A stretch of 39,482 nucleotides of DNA from an uncultured Bacteroides sp. (GCA_945607605.1 CALYZE010000019.1:1-39482); one strand, 5' to 3'; shown: positions 25,979-35,868, numbered from the stretch's first letter. The notes: generated by a model from the letters alone, not told the origin. Program-made: numbers and translations.

Positions 25979-27154
25979 ATGACCCAAACTCTCCACAAGA
26001 ATCCTCGTATAGAGGTTGTAGACGCCTTACGGGGCTTTGCTGTAATGGCTATTATCCTAGTTCATAACCTGGAGCATTTCATTTTTCCGGTCTATCCGAC
26101 CGATTCGCCGGGTTGGCTGAATACCATAGATCAAGGGATACTCAACAGCATTTTTACCCTCTTCGCTGGAAAAGCCTACGCCATTTTCGCCCTTTTATTC
26201 GGATTCACCTTCTATATTCAAACCAACAACCAAAAGAAGCAAGACAAGGATTTCGGCTATCGTTTTCTGTGGCGATTGGTATTATTGGTAGGTTTTGCCA
26301 CACTGAATGCTGCTTTCTTCCCTGCAGGAGACGTTTTGCTACTGTTTGCCGTCATCGGACTCGTATTGTTCGTTACACGCAACTGGAGCGATAAAGCCAT
26401 TCTTATAACCGCCGTCATTTGCCTATTACAACCTATTGAATGGTATCACTACATCGCTAACCTGGTAAATCCCGCCCATCAGTTGCCCGACCTTAAAGTA
26501 GGTGAAATGTATGCGGAAGTAGCGGAATACACAAAAGCCGGAAATTTCTGGGATTTCATCTTAGGTAACATCACATTAGGACAAAAAGCCAGCCTGCTAT
26601 GGGCAGTAAATGCCGGCCGCTTTTTCCAGACGGCAGGGTTGTTTCTATTGGGCTTCTACATCGGCCGAAAAGAGCTTTTTACTTCTTCAGAAAGAAATCT
26701 CCGCTTCTGGATCAAAACACTGATTGTCTCCGCCATCACGTTTGCTCCCTTATATACGTTGAAGGAGCTTATCATGCAGGGCACTGCCGTCGTGCAGCAA
26801 TCGGTAGGGACCGTATTCGATATGTGGCAGAAGTTGGCCTTCACATTGGTTTTGGTAGCCTCTTTCATACTCCTCTACCAGAGCAAGAAATTCAGTAACG
26901 CTATTGGAAGCCTGCGCTTCTATGGCAAGATGAGCCTCACAAACTACATCACCCAATCCATACTAGGAGCAATCATCTATTTCCCGATAGGCCTTTATCT
27001 TGCTCCTTATTGCGGATATACGATTAGCCTGTTGATTGGACTCTTCACATTCCTGCTGCAAGTGAAGTTCTGCCAATGGTGGTTGTCCGGACATAAACAA
27101 GGCCCGTTAGAATACATCTGGCACAAATGGACATGGATAGGAACGGATAAATAG
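25979..27154 (+). CDS. DUF418 family membrane protein
   Basis: Inner-membrane protein of 391 aa with about nine to ten membrane spans, related to the YeiB/DUF418 family. It opens with RIEVVDALRGFAVMAIILVHN, the family N-terminal motif, and carries the C-terminal DUF418 region (KMSLTNYITQSILG). The biochemical function is not established. The family is distantly linked to membrane acyltransferases, and a transport or envelope role is only a guess. It follows oxyR by 18 bp and precedes ahpC, so it is probably co-transcribed with oxyR. That placement hints at an oxidative-stress role, which is inference. Confidence 0.85.
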   Translation: MTQTLHKNPRIEVVDALRGFAVMAIILVHNLEHFIFPVYPTDSPGWLNTIDQGILNSIFTLFAGKAYAIFALLFGFTFYIQTNNQKKQDKDFGYRFLWRLVLLVGFATLNAAFFPAGDVLLLFAVIGLVLFVTRNWSDKAILITAVICLLQPIEWYHYIANLVNPAHQLPDLKVGEMYAEVAEYTKAGNFWDFILGNITLGQKASLLWAVNAGRFFQTAGLFLLGFYIGRKELFTSSERNLRFWIKTLIVSAITFAPLYTLKELIMQGTAVVQQSVGTVFDMWQKLAFTLVLVASFILLYQSKKFSNAIGSLRFYGKMSLTNYITQSILGAIIYFPIGLYLAPYCGYTISLLIGLFTFLLQVKFCQWWLSGHKQGPLEYIWHKWTWIGTDK

Positions 27155-27162
27155 TCGAACTG

Positions 27163-27198
27163 ATAGATTTTATCTATCGCTCCATAAAACCTTTCAAT
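27163..27198 (+). promoter_or_regulatory. Candidate OxyR operator of ahpC
   Basis: ATAGATTTTATCTAT (27163-27177) fits the OxyR half-operator ATAGntnnnanCTAT at every fixed position. A second element, ATAA-N7-CAAT (27184-27198), follows after 6 bp. The pair ends 7 bp before the ahpC -33 box, a class I activator position. The dps/oxyR site has the same 15+6+15 layout. Confidence 0.6.
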
Positions 27199-27205
27199 CG
27201 GATTT

Positions 27206-27238
27206 TTTGTTCCATCGGGGAAAAATGCTCTATTTTTG
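27206..27238 (+). promoter_or_regulatory. ahpC promoter (TTTG-N21-TATTTTTG)
   Basis: TTTG (27206-27209) and TATTTTTG (27231-27238) are 21 bp apart, a consensus Bacteroides promoter. It predicts a leader of about 115 nt before the ahpC ATG. Confidence 0.8.
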
Positions 27239-27361
27239 CAAACAGAAAAAGCGAAGGTTGGCAGTACCTCAGCATCATCAAGCAAACTTGCTTCTGCATT
27301 CTGTCTGCATAATCTTTGCATTGGTAAAACAAAAAACTAAACCTATTAAAAAGGAAAAATT

Positions 27362-27928
27362 ATGGAACCGATTATCAATTCCCAACTCCCTGAATTCAAG
27401 GTTCAGGCTTTTCAAAACGGAAAATTCAAAACCGTATCAAGCGAAGATGTAAAAGGCAAATGGGCTATTTTCTTCTTCTATCCGGCAGACTTCACCTTTG
27501 TATGTCCTACCGAACTGGTAGATGTAGCTGAAAAATATGAGCAGTTCCAGGCAATGGGTGTAGAAGTATATTCTGTAAGTACAGACTCACACTTCGTACA
27601 CAAGGCATGGCATGATGCTTCCGAGAGTATCCGCAAAATCAAATACCCGATGTTGGCAGACCCTACCGGTGTATTGAGTCGCTCATTCGGTGTGATGATT
27701 GAAGAAGAAGGTATGGCTTACCGTGGTACATTCCTCGTAAACCCTGAAGGTAAAATTAAGGTTGCCGAAATCCAAGACAACAACATCGGACGTAATGCAG
27801 ATGAACTGCTGCGTAAGGTAGAAGCTGCCTTGTTTGTAGCAAGCCATCCCAACGAAGTTTGCCCTGCCAAATGGAAAAAGGGAGGTGAAACCTTGAAGCC
27901 AAGCATAGATCTTGTAGGTAAGATTTAA
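27362..27928 (+). CDS. ahpC: Peroxiredoxin AhpC
   Basis: Typical two-Cys peroxiredoxin of 188 aa that reduces hydrogen peroxide and organic hydroperoxides. The peroxidatic C48 is in TFVCPTE and the resolving C167 in NEVCPAKW. Length and sequence match the AhpC1 group, which works with the AhpF flavoprotein encoded next. The gene has a consensus promoter and an OxyR-like operator upstream. The 233-bp gap to ahpF contains a palindrome cluster but no promoter box, so ahpF is probably read from the ahpC promoter, with the hairpins lowering its share of transcript. Confidence 0.97.
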   Translation: MEPIINSQLPEFKVQAFQNGKFKTVSSEDVKGKWAIFFFYPADFTFVCPTELVDVAEKYEQFQAMGVEVYSVSTDSHFVHKAWHDASESIRKIKYPMLADPTGVLSRSFGVMIEEEGMAYRGTFLVNPEGKIKVAEIQDNNIGRNADELLRKVEAALFVASHPNEVCPAKWKKGGETLKPSIDLVGKI

Positions 27929-27939
27929 ATCACAGTAGC

Positions 27940-28098
27940 GAACTCCCGTTTTCAATAAACGGAAATGAGTATTTCAATAGATGAAACAATCTGTTTCAAT
28001 AAATGAAACGACTCGTTTCATCTATTGGAACCGGGAGTTCCTCCCTAAAGAAACAATCAGTTCTCTCCAAGGAAACAAACATTTTCTTCCAAGAGAAC
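27940..28098. repeat. Nested palindrome cluster between ahpC and ahpF
   Basis: Starts 12 bp after the ahpC stop. An outer 9-bp pair, gaactcccg (27940-27948) with cgggagttc (28032-28040), encloses a 13-bp pair (27975-27987 with 28015-28027) and small hairpins at 27946-27962, 27972-27986 and 27993-28009. A further 7-bp pair joins 28060-28066 to 28092-28098. The words TTTCA/TGAAA and GGAA/TTCC recur in both orientations. Its organisation resembles 1815-1911 although the words differ. It may act as a partial terminator or mRNA stabiliser between ahpC and ahpF. Confidence 0.7.
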
Positions 28099-28161
28099 GG
28101 CAACGCACTTCTATACAAAGAGATTGCAAAGCCTAATTTAATGCTCTAAAGCCCCATTCAT

Positions 28162-29721
28162 ATGTTAGAAACAAGTATATTAGACCAAGTACGGAGTGTA
28201 TTCCAGCAATTGGAATCCCACTATAGCTTCCACATCACCTATGATCCCAAACATGAGCAGGCTCAGGAACTTGTCGAATTCCTTAAGGATGTGGCAAGCT
28301 GTTCTGACAAGTTATCCTGTCAATTGATTGAAACCGGTGAGGCGAAGCTCGAGTTTACTCTCCTAAAGGAAGGCAAAGAAACCGGAATAAAGTTTCGTGC
28401 AATTCCTGGCGGCCATGAGTTTACCTCCCTGCTCCTTGCGGTACTAAATGCCGATGGAAAGGGCAAAAACTTGCCCGACGAAGGAATTAGCCGTCGCATA
28501 AAATCTTTGCAAGGACCCATTCATTTGCAGACTTACGTATCACTGACCTGTACCAATTGTCCGGACGTGGTACAATCTCTGAATATCCTCACACTTCTCA
28601 ATCCGGAGATTGTGCACGATATCACAGACGGCGACCTTTATCAGGAAGAAGTGAACGCATTGAAAATACAAGGTGTACCGTCTGTCTATGCCAACGGAGA
28701 ACTGTTGCATGTAGGACGCGGTTCTTTAGGCGAACTTCTGCAAAAGTTGGAAGACACCTTTGGAAGTCAGCCGCAAGCGGATGCAACCCCCATTGAAAGA
28801 AGTTTTGATACATTGGTTCTCGGCGGAGGCCCTGCCGGAGCCTCAGCAGCTATTTATTCTGCTCGCAAAGGGTTGCGTGTGGCCATCATTGCCGAAAAGA
28901 TAGGAGGACAGGTAAAGGAAACCGTAGGCATTGAAAACCTTATTTCTGTACCGCAAACAACCGGTTCGGAATTGGCTGATGCCCTCAGAAGTCATATAGG
29001 TCATTATCCAATAGAGATTTTTGAAAACCGAAAAATGGAAAAGGTAGATTTTCAAAATAAGGAGAAGAAGGTTTTTGCCGGCGGCGGAGAAACGTTTACC
29101 GCTCCCTCAGTCATCATTGCCACGGGTGCCAGTTGGCGCAAACTGAATGTAGAGGGTGAAACCGAATACATCGGACGTGGAGTAGCCTTCTGTCCACATT
29201 GTGACGGACCGTTTTACCAAGGCAAGGAAGTTGCAGTTGTCGGCGGTGGAAACTCCGGTATAGAAGCTGCCATCGACCTCGCAGGTATTTGCAAAAAGGT
29301 TACTGTCTTTGAATTTGCCGACACTCTGAAAGCAGATTTGGTATTACAAGAGAAAGCTCAAAGTTTGCCAAATGTAGAAATCTTCGTCTCTTCACAGACC
29401 ACCCGGGTGGTAGGCAACGGAGAGAAGGTGACAGCGATCCGTGTAAAAGATCGTCTTACCGGCGAGGAACGCGATCATACACTGGATGGCATCTTTGTGC
29501 AGATTGGTTTGGCAGCCAACACGGCTCCTTTCCGCGACTTACTGGATATGACTCCGATAGGTGAAATCAAGATAGATGCTTTCTGTCGTACCACCCTTCC
29601 GGGAGTATATGCCGCAGGAGACGTTTCAAACGTTCCCTACAAGCAGATTGTCATTGCAATGGGCGAAGGAGCGAAAGCGGCACTCTCGGCATTCGACGAC
29701 CGCATCCGGGGAATTGCATAA
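28162..29721 (+). CDS. ahpF: Alkyl hydroperoxide reductase subunit F
   Basis: NADH-dependent flavoprotein of 519 aa that re-reduces AhpC. The N-terminal tandem thioredoxin-like domain (about 1-195) carries the C130-x2-C133 centre (CTNCPD). The thioredoxin-reductase-like part has the FAD motif [10 protein letters not shown] (about 220-229), the redox centre C344-x2-C347 (CPHC), the NADH motif [10 protein letters not shown] (about 358-367) and the C-terminal FAD motif [10 protein letters not shown]. All functional residues are present. It ends only 6 bp from the stop of the convergent S46 peptidase gene, with no terminator between. Confidence 0.97.
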   Translation: MLETSILDQVRSVFQQLESHYSFHITYDPKHEQAQELVEFLKDVASCSDKLSCQLIETGEAKLEFTLLKEGKETGIKFRAIPGGHEFTSLLLAVLNADGKGKNLPDEGISRRIKSLQGPIHLQTYVSLTCTNCPDVVQSLNILTLLNPEIVHDITDGDLYQEEVNALKIQGVPSVYANGELLHVGRGSLGELLQKLEDTFGSQPQADATPIERSFDTLVLGGGPAGASAAIYSARKGLRVAIIAEKIGGQVKETVGIENLISVPQTTGSELADALRSHIGHYPIEIFENRKMEKVDFQNKEKKVFAGGGETFTAPSVIIATGASWRKLNVEGETEYIGRGVAFCPHCDGPFYQGKEVAVVGGGNSGIEAAIDLAGICKKVTVFEFADTLKADLVLQEKAQSLPNVEIFVSSQTTRVVGNGEKVTAIRVKDRLTGEERDHTLDGIFVQIGLAANTAPFRDLLDMTPIGEIKIDAFCRTTLPGVYAAGDVSNVPYKQIVIAMGEGAKAALSAFDDRIRGIA

Positions 29722-29727
29722 AGCCTC

Positions 29728-31863
29728 CTAACGAGCTATTTTCAGTTCCTTGATTAGGCTTCCCGCCTTACCGTATTTCTCGATCATAAACAACATGTAG
29801 CGTACATCTACTCCAATGGTGCGCTGCATGTTTGGTTCATAAAGTATGTCACTGCTCATCGCTTCCCAGTTACCATCGAAGGCCAATCCCAGAAGTTCTC
29901 CCTTGTCATTGAACATGGCACTGCCTGAATTGCCACCTGTAATGTCGTTGTTTGAGATGAAGCAAACGTTCATCTTTCCCTTTTCATCGGCATATCTGCC
30001 AAAATCACCGGAAGAGAAAAGAGACAATAACTCGGGCTGTACTGCAAAGTCAACATCTCCGGCATGGGTCTTTACCTTCTCCAAGATACCTTTCGTAGTT
30101 GTATAATAATTATAGTCTGCCCCATCAAACGGAGTATATCCGCCCACCGTACCTAAACTAAGGCGCATGGTAGAATTAGCATCCGGATAAAAATTACGAG
30201 AATCATACATCCGTCGTACGGCAGCATTCAGTAAACGCTCATTACGACTAATCTCAGCAGAGGCTTCCTGCATTTGAATGTTCATCTCAAACAGTTTCGT
30301 AATCAGATCAATGCCCAAAGCAATGGCGGGATCCTCATAAATATGATAGGTACTGTCCTGCTCTAAGAAACGCTTCAACCCACGAGGAGTAGTCAAGTCC
30401 GAACGGGTGTAAAGATTATCTACGTATGCACGTTCATTTCCATTGTACAAGGTATCTATGGTCTGATAAAGTTCCGGAAGATACGAGGTATCCACCTTGG
30501 AGCGATAGGTTTTTAATAAAGCAGTAAAAACCTCTTTATCCATGTCCAAATCGAGATTGGCATACTTCTCTATAATGGCTTTTAGATTAGCAACAACCGT
30601 TTTTTCCTCTCCTTCAAAATCAAAATTTAAGATGGATAAGGATAATTGGATTAATTCGGGTCCATTCAGGAAGGATTCAATAAAGTAGGCTTGTGCATGA
30701 TTTTCCTCACGACGACTTTTGTAATTCAGTTCCAAATCGGAAAAGAGATGCAACAGTTGTTCGCGCTCTCGGGGTGTCTGTTGAATCCAACGACGAAGCT
30801 CCTGCTCCATAGCACGCTTCTTATCCAATACATGGAGCTTACGCACCGCTTGGTTCACACCGATACTATTCTTCCAATAATTGGAGCTTTCATCGTATTT
30901 AGAGGCATATTTGATGCGAATACTATCCCTACTGTCCATCTCGTGCTTCCAGATAGCCTGTTTTACCCCACGTACATCTATTTGCGCCTGGTTGGAGTTG
31001 TTCATCATTTCCTCAATGCCATACGAAGAAAGGTAACGTTCCGTACTGCCCGGATAGCCCAAAGTCATGCAAAAAGAGCCTTCGTGATAGCCATCAAGTG
31101 ACAGGGGTACTACATATTCGGGATGATAGGGTACATTATCAGGAGAATAATCGGCGGGACGGTTCTCTTGGTCAGCATAAATACGGAAAACACTGAAGTC
31201 GCCTGTATGTCGCGGCCACTCCCAGTTATCGGTATCCCAGCCGAATTTTCCTACAGAAGAGGGCGGGGCAAAAACCAGACGGACATCATTGTAATCACGA
31301 TAAACAGAGAGCCAGAATTCATTGCCACCATAGTAAGCATCCACTATACCTACCAAAGTGGAATCTTTACGGGAAACTTCCTCACCGATGACTATCATCA
31401 CCGAATCTACGGCATTGGAGCGTTCCGATTCATTCATTCCAGGCTTTACGATATTCAGCACCCTTTTAGTCACATCCTCCTGTCGTAATAGAAAGCGTAC
31501 ATAAAGCTCCGGATTGGGTAATTCTTCACTTTGGTTATGGGCAACGAAGCCTTCTTTCAAGTAGTCATGTTCTACAGTAGAATGTTGCTGTATACTACTG
31601 AAACCGCAATGATGATTGGTAAATACCAATCCGTCTTCCGATACCACAACTCCGGAACAGAAACCACCGAAACTAACCACAGCATCTTTTAGAGAAGGAC
31701 GTTTGGGATTATACAGTTTACTTGCAGGCATCTGCAAACCCATCTCTTTCAGAGTAGCCCGAGTCTGTTTATTCAAGTTGCCCAACATCCACATTCCTTC
31801 ATCTGCCCGCCCTGTCAGTGCAAGTAGGCAGCAGACTGCTATCATCGTAAGTTTCAGTTTCAT
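29728..31863 (-). CDS. S46 dipeptidyl peptidase, DPP7-type
   Basis: Exported serine dipeptidyl-aminopeptidase of 711 aa with a signal peptide (cleavage near GRADEG, about residue 20). The catalytic residues of the S46 family are visible: H85 in TNHHCGF, D222 in RHTGDFS and S646 in GGNSGS. The residue 18 after the serine is G664 (FDGNWE); in P. gingivalis enzymes Gly here marks DPP7, which prefers hydrophobic P1 residues, whereas Arg marks acidic-specific DPP11. Hence a DPP7-like preference is inferred. It works in the periplasm on peptides imported for amino-acid use. It follows the DUF389 gene by 14 bp, probably in one transcript. Confidence 0.94.
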   Translation of the reverse strand: MKLKLTMIAVCCLLALTGRADEGMWMLGNLNKQTRATLKEMGLQMPASKLYNPKRPSLKDAVVSFGGFCSGVVVSEDGLVFTNHHCGFSSIQQHSTVEHDYLKEGFVAHNQSEELPNPELYVRFLLRQEDVTKRVLNIVKPGMNESERSNAVDSVMIVIGEEVSRKDSTLVGIVDAYYGGNEFWLSVYRDYNDVRLVFAPPSSVGKFGWDTDNWEWPRHTGDFSVFRIYADQENRPADYSPDNVPYHPEYVVPLSLDGYHEGSFCMTLGYPGSTERYLSSYGIEEMMNNSNQAQIDVRGVKQAIWKHEMDSRDSIRIKYASKYDESSNYWKNSIGVNQAVRKLHVLDKKRAMEQELRRWIQQTPREREQLLHLFSDLELNYKSRREENHAQAYFIESFLNGPELIQLSLSILNFDFEGEEKTVVANLKAIIEKYANLDLDMDKEVFTALLKTYRSKVDTSYLPELYQTIDTLYNGNERAYVDNLYTRSDLTTPRGLKRFLEQDSTYHIYEDPAIALGIDLITKLFEMNIQMQEASAEISRNERLLNAAVRRMYDSRNFYPDANSTMRLSLGTVGGYTPFDGADYNYYTTTKGILEKVKTHAGDVDFAVQPELLSLFSSGDFGRYADEKGKMNVCFISNNDITGGNSGSAMFNDKGELLGLAFDGNWEAMSSDILYEPNMQRTIGVDVRYMLFMIEKYGKAGSLIKELKIAR

Positions 31864-31877
31864 TCCGACTTGTTCTT

Positions 31878-33239
31878 TTATTCAGTAATCAGTCTCAACT
31901 TTTTGGCACCTGTACGTGCTTTAAGCCATTCGGTAATCTTCTTTTTTTCATTCTCATTAGGATGCTTACCAAACTTCAGCACGGCAAGGGTAACGGTATC
32001 TACTCGCACCGAATCTACAGTCCGTTTGATGGCATGTGAGATGGAAAGAGTTTGCACCGACGGGTACAATACTTTCAACTCCGGTATGATGGCTTTGCCC
32101 AATTCATCGAAAGATTTATACTTTTCCAGACTGCTTTGCAGTTCTGATATCTTTTGCTTCTGCTCAACCAAACGTTGCTCGCTGTTCTTATAGAAATCTT
32201 CCATGACCATGGCACGGATGGAGGATATATCCACCGCTTCATTGTTCATACCTTGGAGAACAACCAGTTTGGTGTTGTGTAGTTTATAATCTTTCAATTT
32301 GCCACGAGCAATGGCAATAGAAGCCTCAGGCACTTCCTGCCCTATCAATACGACACGTATTTCATGTTCTTTGCCCTCATGTTGAACCTTCTTATCAAGC
32401 ACTTGTGTATTTTCAAAAGAAAGTTGTTCGTTCACAAAGCGATTGGCAGCACCTTCGAAGATGGTATTCTGAATGATGTCGACCGTCAGATACACAGCAG
32501 GACACATGGTAATAACGGCTATCAGAATAATGTATTTACGTACCTTCTTTTCTCGGTTCTTATCAACAAACTCTTTGCGCTGAAAGTGCATCACACGCAC
32601 ACCGACAAAGGTAGCCAGACTGATAAATACCGAGTTGATAAAATAAAGATAGAATGCACCCAGGAAATAAATCAGATTGCCCGTAGCCAGACCATAACCT
32701 GCCGTACAAAGCGGCGGCATCAGAGCCGTAGCAATGGCAACACCGGGAATTACATTGCCTTTCTCCTTCGTGGAAAGCGCAGTAACACCTGCCAAACCGC
32801 CCATCAAAGCAATAAATACGTCATAAATGGTGGGTGAAGTACGTGCCAGCAATTCAGACTGTCCTTCAGCAACCGGACTTACAAGAAAGAAAATGGTTGC
32901 CGTAGTTACACTGAAAAGAGTCGTGATTAGGAAGCTTTTCAGTGAACGTTTCATCAGTTCGAAATCATTCAATCCTACTGAAAGTCCTACCCCCATAATA
33001 GGTCCCATCAAAGGAGAAATAAGCATGGCACCGATAATCACGGCAGTTGAGTTGACATTTAATCCCAACGATGCCATAAATATAGCAAATATGAGAATCC
33101 ACAGGTTGGCCCCTTTGAATTCAACTCCTTTACGAATGGAATCTACCGTGGCAAGTTCGTTGTCCTTGTCTTTACGTAAATCAAGATATTCTTTTAGAAA
33201 GTTCTTGATAGCGAATGTGTTTCGGTTATTAGCATCCAT
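31878..33239 (-). CDS. DUF389 membrane protein
   Basis: Protein of 453 aa with a short cytoplasmic N-terminus, about six membrane spans (residues about 45-260) carrying the DUF389 motifs NSTAVIIGAMLISPLMGPI and GVAIATALMPPLCTAGYG, then a soluble C-terminal half (about 270-453) with a coiled-coil segment near 345-375. The family has no settled function; the conserved polar/proline motifs within the membrane suggest a transporter or channel. The C-terminal domain is longer than in minimal family members and could be extracytoplasmic. It lies 47 bp after the flippase gene and 14 bp before the S46 peptidase gene, all on the minus strand. Confidence 0.85.
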   Translation of the reverse strand: MDANNRNTFAIKNFLKEYLDLRKDKDNELATVDSIRKGVEFKGANLWILIFAIFMASLGLNVNSTAVIIGAMLISPLMGPIMGVGLSVGLNDFELMKRSLKSFLITTLFSVTTATIFFLVSPVAEGQSELLARTSPTIYDVFIALMGGLAGVTALSTKEKGNVIPGVAIATALMPPLCTAGYGLATGNLIYFLGAFYLYFINSVFISLATFVGVRVMHFQRKEFVDKNREKKVRKYIILIAVITMCPAVYLTVDIIQNTIFEGAANRFVNEQLSFENTQVLDKKVQHEGKEHEIRVVLIGQEVPEASIAIARGKLKDYKLHNTKLVVLQGMNNEAVDISSIRAMVMEDFYKNSEQRLVEQKQKISELQSSLEKYKSFDELGKAIIPELKVLYPSVQTLSISHAIKRTVDSVRVDTVTLAVLKFGKHPNENEKKKITEWLKARTGAKKLRLITE

Positions 33240-33286
33240 ATTATTTACGATTTAATGATTTACCATATAGGATTGGAAACTTATTT

Positions 33287-34741
33287 TTACTTTATCAGCT
33301 TGTTGATAATAGGTATCTGCTTAAGGGGCATGTCACGCTTCACGATATAGGCGATAAAGAGGAACAGCAACAGTGTACGATATGTCAAACGCAAGTAAAC
33401 ATTCTCTATCGGCACAAATTCGGCTGCCATATAAAGTACGGCTGCCAGCAGTACATAACTGCCGATTGCTTTCAAATCATATTGAATAGGATATTTCTTC
33501 TGCCCTACAAAATAAGAGAGTAGCATGGCAACCCCATATCCGCAAAAACCGGCCCATGCACAAGCCATGTAACTGAATTTAGGAATCAGGAGTACATTCA
33601 TTAGTATCAATACAGTACAACCTATCAATGAAAAATAGGCTCCCCAACGGGTTTCATCAATCAGTTTGTACCAGAAGGAAAGATTAAAATAAATACCCAT
33701 AAAGATTTCTGCCGCCATCACAATAGGTACGACTCGCAAGCCGGGCCAATAGTCACGCCCGATAACATATCGCAGAATATCCATGTAGAACATCACTGCA
33801 AGGAATGCCAACAACGTAAAGATGATAAAGAACTTCATGGCTTGTGCGTACATCTGTTTGTTGTCTTTATCGCGGCTTTTCCCGAAAACAAAAGGCTCAT
33901 AGGCGTAACGGAAAGCTTGCGTAAGCATTGCCATGACCATTGCAATCTTACTAGCCGCCCCGTAAATGCCAAGTTGCATGGTAGCTTCAGCCTCGTCAGG
34001 ATAGACAAAGGGGAATATAATCTTGTCGACAACTTGATTCAGAATCCCTGCAATGCCTAGCACCAACAAGGGCAGACAATAAGCGAGCATACGCTTCAGC
34101 AATCTTCGATCCAATACATACGCAAAACCTCGCAGTTCGGGGATCATGCAAAGCATGATGGTAGAAGTACATACCAAGTTGAAAAGGAAAGCATAGGCTA
34201 CATCATCGCCTTTCATCCAAACATAATAAATCAAATTCAAAGCAATGTTTAAGAAGATAAACAGCAGTTTGAGTGCGGCAAACTTGATAGGCCGTTTCTT
34301 GTAACGTAGGTAGGCAAAAGGAATGCTCTGAATGGCGTCCATCGCCACTACAATCATCATCATGCCCACATACCAAGGATGTTCGTCATACTCCAGCCAA
34401 TTGGCAATGGGCTGAAGGAATAACAATCCCAACGCAAGAAAGGTAAGTGAACCAATGCTGATACTGAGAAGCGTGGTAGAATAGACCCGCATCGGATCGT
34501 CGTCTCCTTTGTTGGCAAAACGGAAAAAACCTGTTTCCATGCCGCACGTCAACAACACCAGCAGCAAGGCCACCCATGCATAGATATTCGTCACAACGCC
34601 ATAACCACCCGACTGTGCAGATAGTGACATAGTATATACAGGTACCAGCAGATAATTAAGGAAACGCCCTACGATACTGCTCAACCCATAAATGGCCGTA
34701 TCTTTTGCTAATGATTTTAAGTTACTCATTCTTTCTGTCAA
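33287..34741 (-). CDS. Polysaccharide flippase (Wzx/MOP superfamily)
   Basis: Inner-membrane exporter of 484 aa with about fourteen membrane spans and the Polysacc_synt N-terminal pattern (KDTAIYGLSSIVGRFLNYLLVPVYT). Such proteins flip lipid-linked oligosaccharides for O-antigen, capsule or related glycans. No glycosyltransferases or polymerase are nearby, so its glycan cannot be named. It lies 68 bp downstream of ruvB and 47 bp upstream of the DUF389 gene on the same strand. This ruvB-flippase pairing points to a housekeeping flippase rather than part of a variable capsule locus; that reading is inference. Confidence 0.9.
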   Translation of the reverse strand: MTERMSNLKSLAKDTAIYGLSSIVGRFLNYLLVPVYTMSLSAQSGGYGVVTNIYAWVALLLVLLTCGMETGFFRFANKGDDDPMRVYSTTLLSISIGSLTFLALGLLFLQPIANWLEYDEHPWYVGMMMIVVAMDAIQSIPFAYLRYKKRPIKFAALKLLFIFLNIALNLIYYVWMKGDDVAYAFLFNLVCTSTIMLCMIPELRGFAYVLDRRLLKRMLAYCLPLLVLGIAGILNQVVDKIIFPFVYPDEAEATMQLGIYGAASKIAMVMAMLTQAFRYAYEPFVFGKSRDKDNKQMYAQAMKFFIIFTLLAFLAVMFYMDILRYVIGRDYWPGLRVVPIVMAAEIFMGIYFNLSFWYKLIDETRWGAYFSLIGCTVLILMNVLLIPKFSYMACAWAGFCGYGVAMLLSYFVGQKKYPIQYDLKAIGSYVLLAAVLYMAAEFVPIENVYLRLTYRTLLLFLFIAYIVKRDMPLKQIPIINKLIK

Positions 34742-34809
34742 TAAAACAGCATTCTGATTCTACTTATATTTTAAATGAAAACAGCTGTGTCTTCTGCTAT
34801 TCGAAACCC

Positions 34810-35841
34810 TTATTCGCTACCAAACAACGTGTGTTGACTATTGTATAAGCTTCTTCCCAAATGTTTATAGGCTAGTTCTGTCACTTCACGTCCACGAGGG
34901 GTACGTTTCAAGAAACCTTCTTTTATCAGGAACGGCTCATAAACTTCCTCTATTGTACCTGCATCTTCTCCCAAAGCCGTAGCAATGGTAGTCAAGCCTA
35001 CAGGTCCCCCTTTGAACTTGTCGATAATGGTGCAAAGTATCTTGTTGTCTACTTCGTCCAGTCCATATTTATCAATGTTGAGAGCCTCAAGAGCAAATTG
35101 TGCAATTTCCGTATCGATACTTCCCGAGCCCTTTACTTGAGCAAAATCTCGTACACGACGCAACAAAGCATTTGCAATACGCGGGGTACCGCGACTACGC
35201 CCTGCTATCTCCGCTGCTGCCTTGGTAGAACAAGGTACATCCAGAATTCTTGCTGAACGGCGGATGATGCCACTCAATACGTCGTCGTCATAATATTCCA
35301 AATGCAGGTTAATGCCGAAACGAGCACGTAACGGAGCTGTCAGAAGACCGCTACGGGTAGTGGCACCGACCAATGTGAAAGGATTCAAATCGATCTGTAT
35401 GCTTCGCGCAGATGGACCTTTATCGATCATGATATCAATGCGATAATCTTCCATGGCAGAGTATAGGTACTCTTCCACTATCGGAGACAATCGATGGATT
35501 TCGTCTATGAATAAAACATCATTCGATTCCAGACTGGTTAGTACCCCGGCAAGATCTCCCGGTTTATCGAGTACTGGCCCGGAGGTAATCTTAAATCCCA
35601 CTCCCAGTTCATTGGCTATAATATTGGAAAGCGTTGTCTTTCCCAATCCCGGAGGACCGTGAAGCAAGACATGATCCAGCGCTTCTCCTCTCAAACGAGC
35701 TGCTTTCACGAATATGCGCAAATTATCAACCACTTTATCCTGTCCATTGAAATCTTCAAAGTTCAATGGACGAAGAGCGTTCTCAAAATCACGTTCTTTA
35801 TTAGTTAGCTGCTGATTGCGTATGTCAAAATCTTCTTCCAT
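34810..35841 (-). CDS. ruvB: Holliday junction branch-migration helicase RuvB
   Basis: Hexameric AAA+ motor of 343 aa that drives branch migration with RuvA during recombination repair. Walker A GPPGLGKT is at residues 62-69, Walker B FIDE at 111-114, the sensor/arginine-finger region [17 protein letters not shown] follows, and the winged-helix domain ends the protein ([17 protein letters not shown]). Length is standard. A promoter box lies 28 bp upstream. RuvA and RuvC are not in the window. Confidence 0.98.
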   Translation of the reverse strand: MEEDFDIRNQQLTNKERDFENALRPLNFEDFNGQDKVVDNLRIFVKAARLRGEALDHVLLHGPPGLGKTTLSNIIANELGVGFKITSGPVLDKPGDLAGVLTSLESNDVLFIDEIHRLSPIVEEYLYSAMEDYRIDIMIDKGPSARSIQIDLNPFTLVGATTRSGLLTAPLRARFGINLHLEYYDDDVLSGIIRRSARILDVPCSTKAAAEIAGRSRGTPRIANALLRRVRDFAQVKGSGSIDTEIAQFALEALNIDKYGLDEVDNKILCTIIDKFKGGPVGLTTIATALGEDAGTIEEVYEPFLIKEGFLKRTPRGREVTELAYKHLGRSLYNSQHTLFGSE

Positions 35842-35868
35842 TTATTTGTCAGTTTCTTCTTATGCGGG

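Noticed and set aside
27940-28098. CRISPR array
   Set aside because: The repeats are short, unequal and inverted instead of direct and evenly spaced, and no cas gene is nearby.
32364-32837. 157-codon plus-strand ORF inside the DUF389 gene
   Set aside because: It is antisense to conserved membrane-span coding sequence and has no motif.
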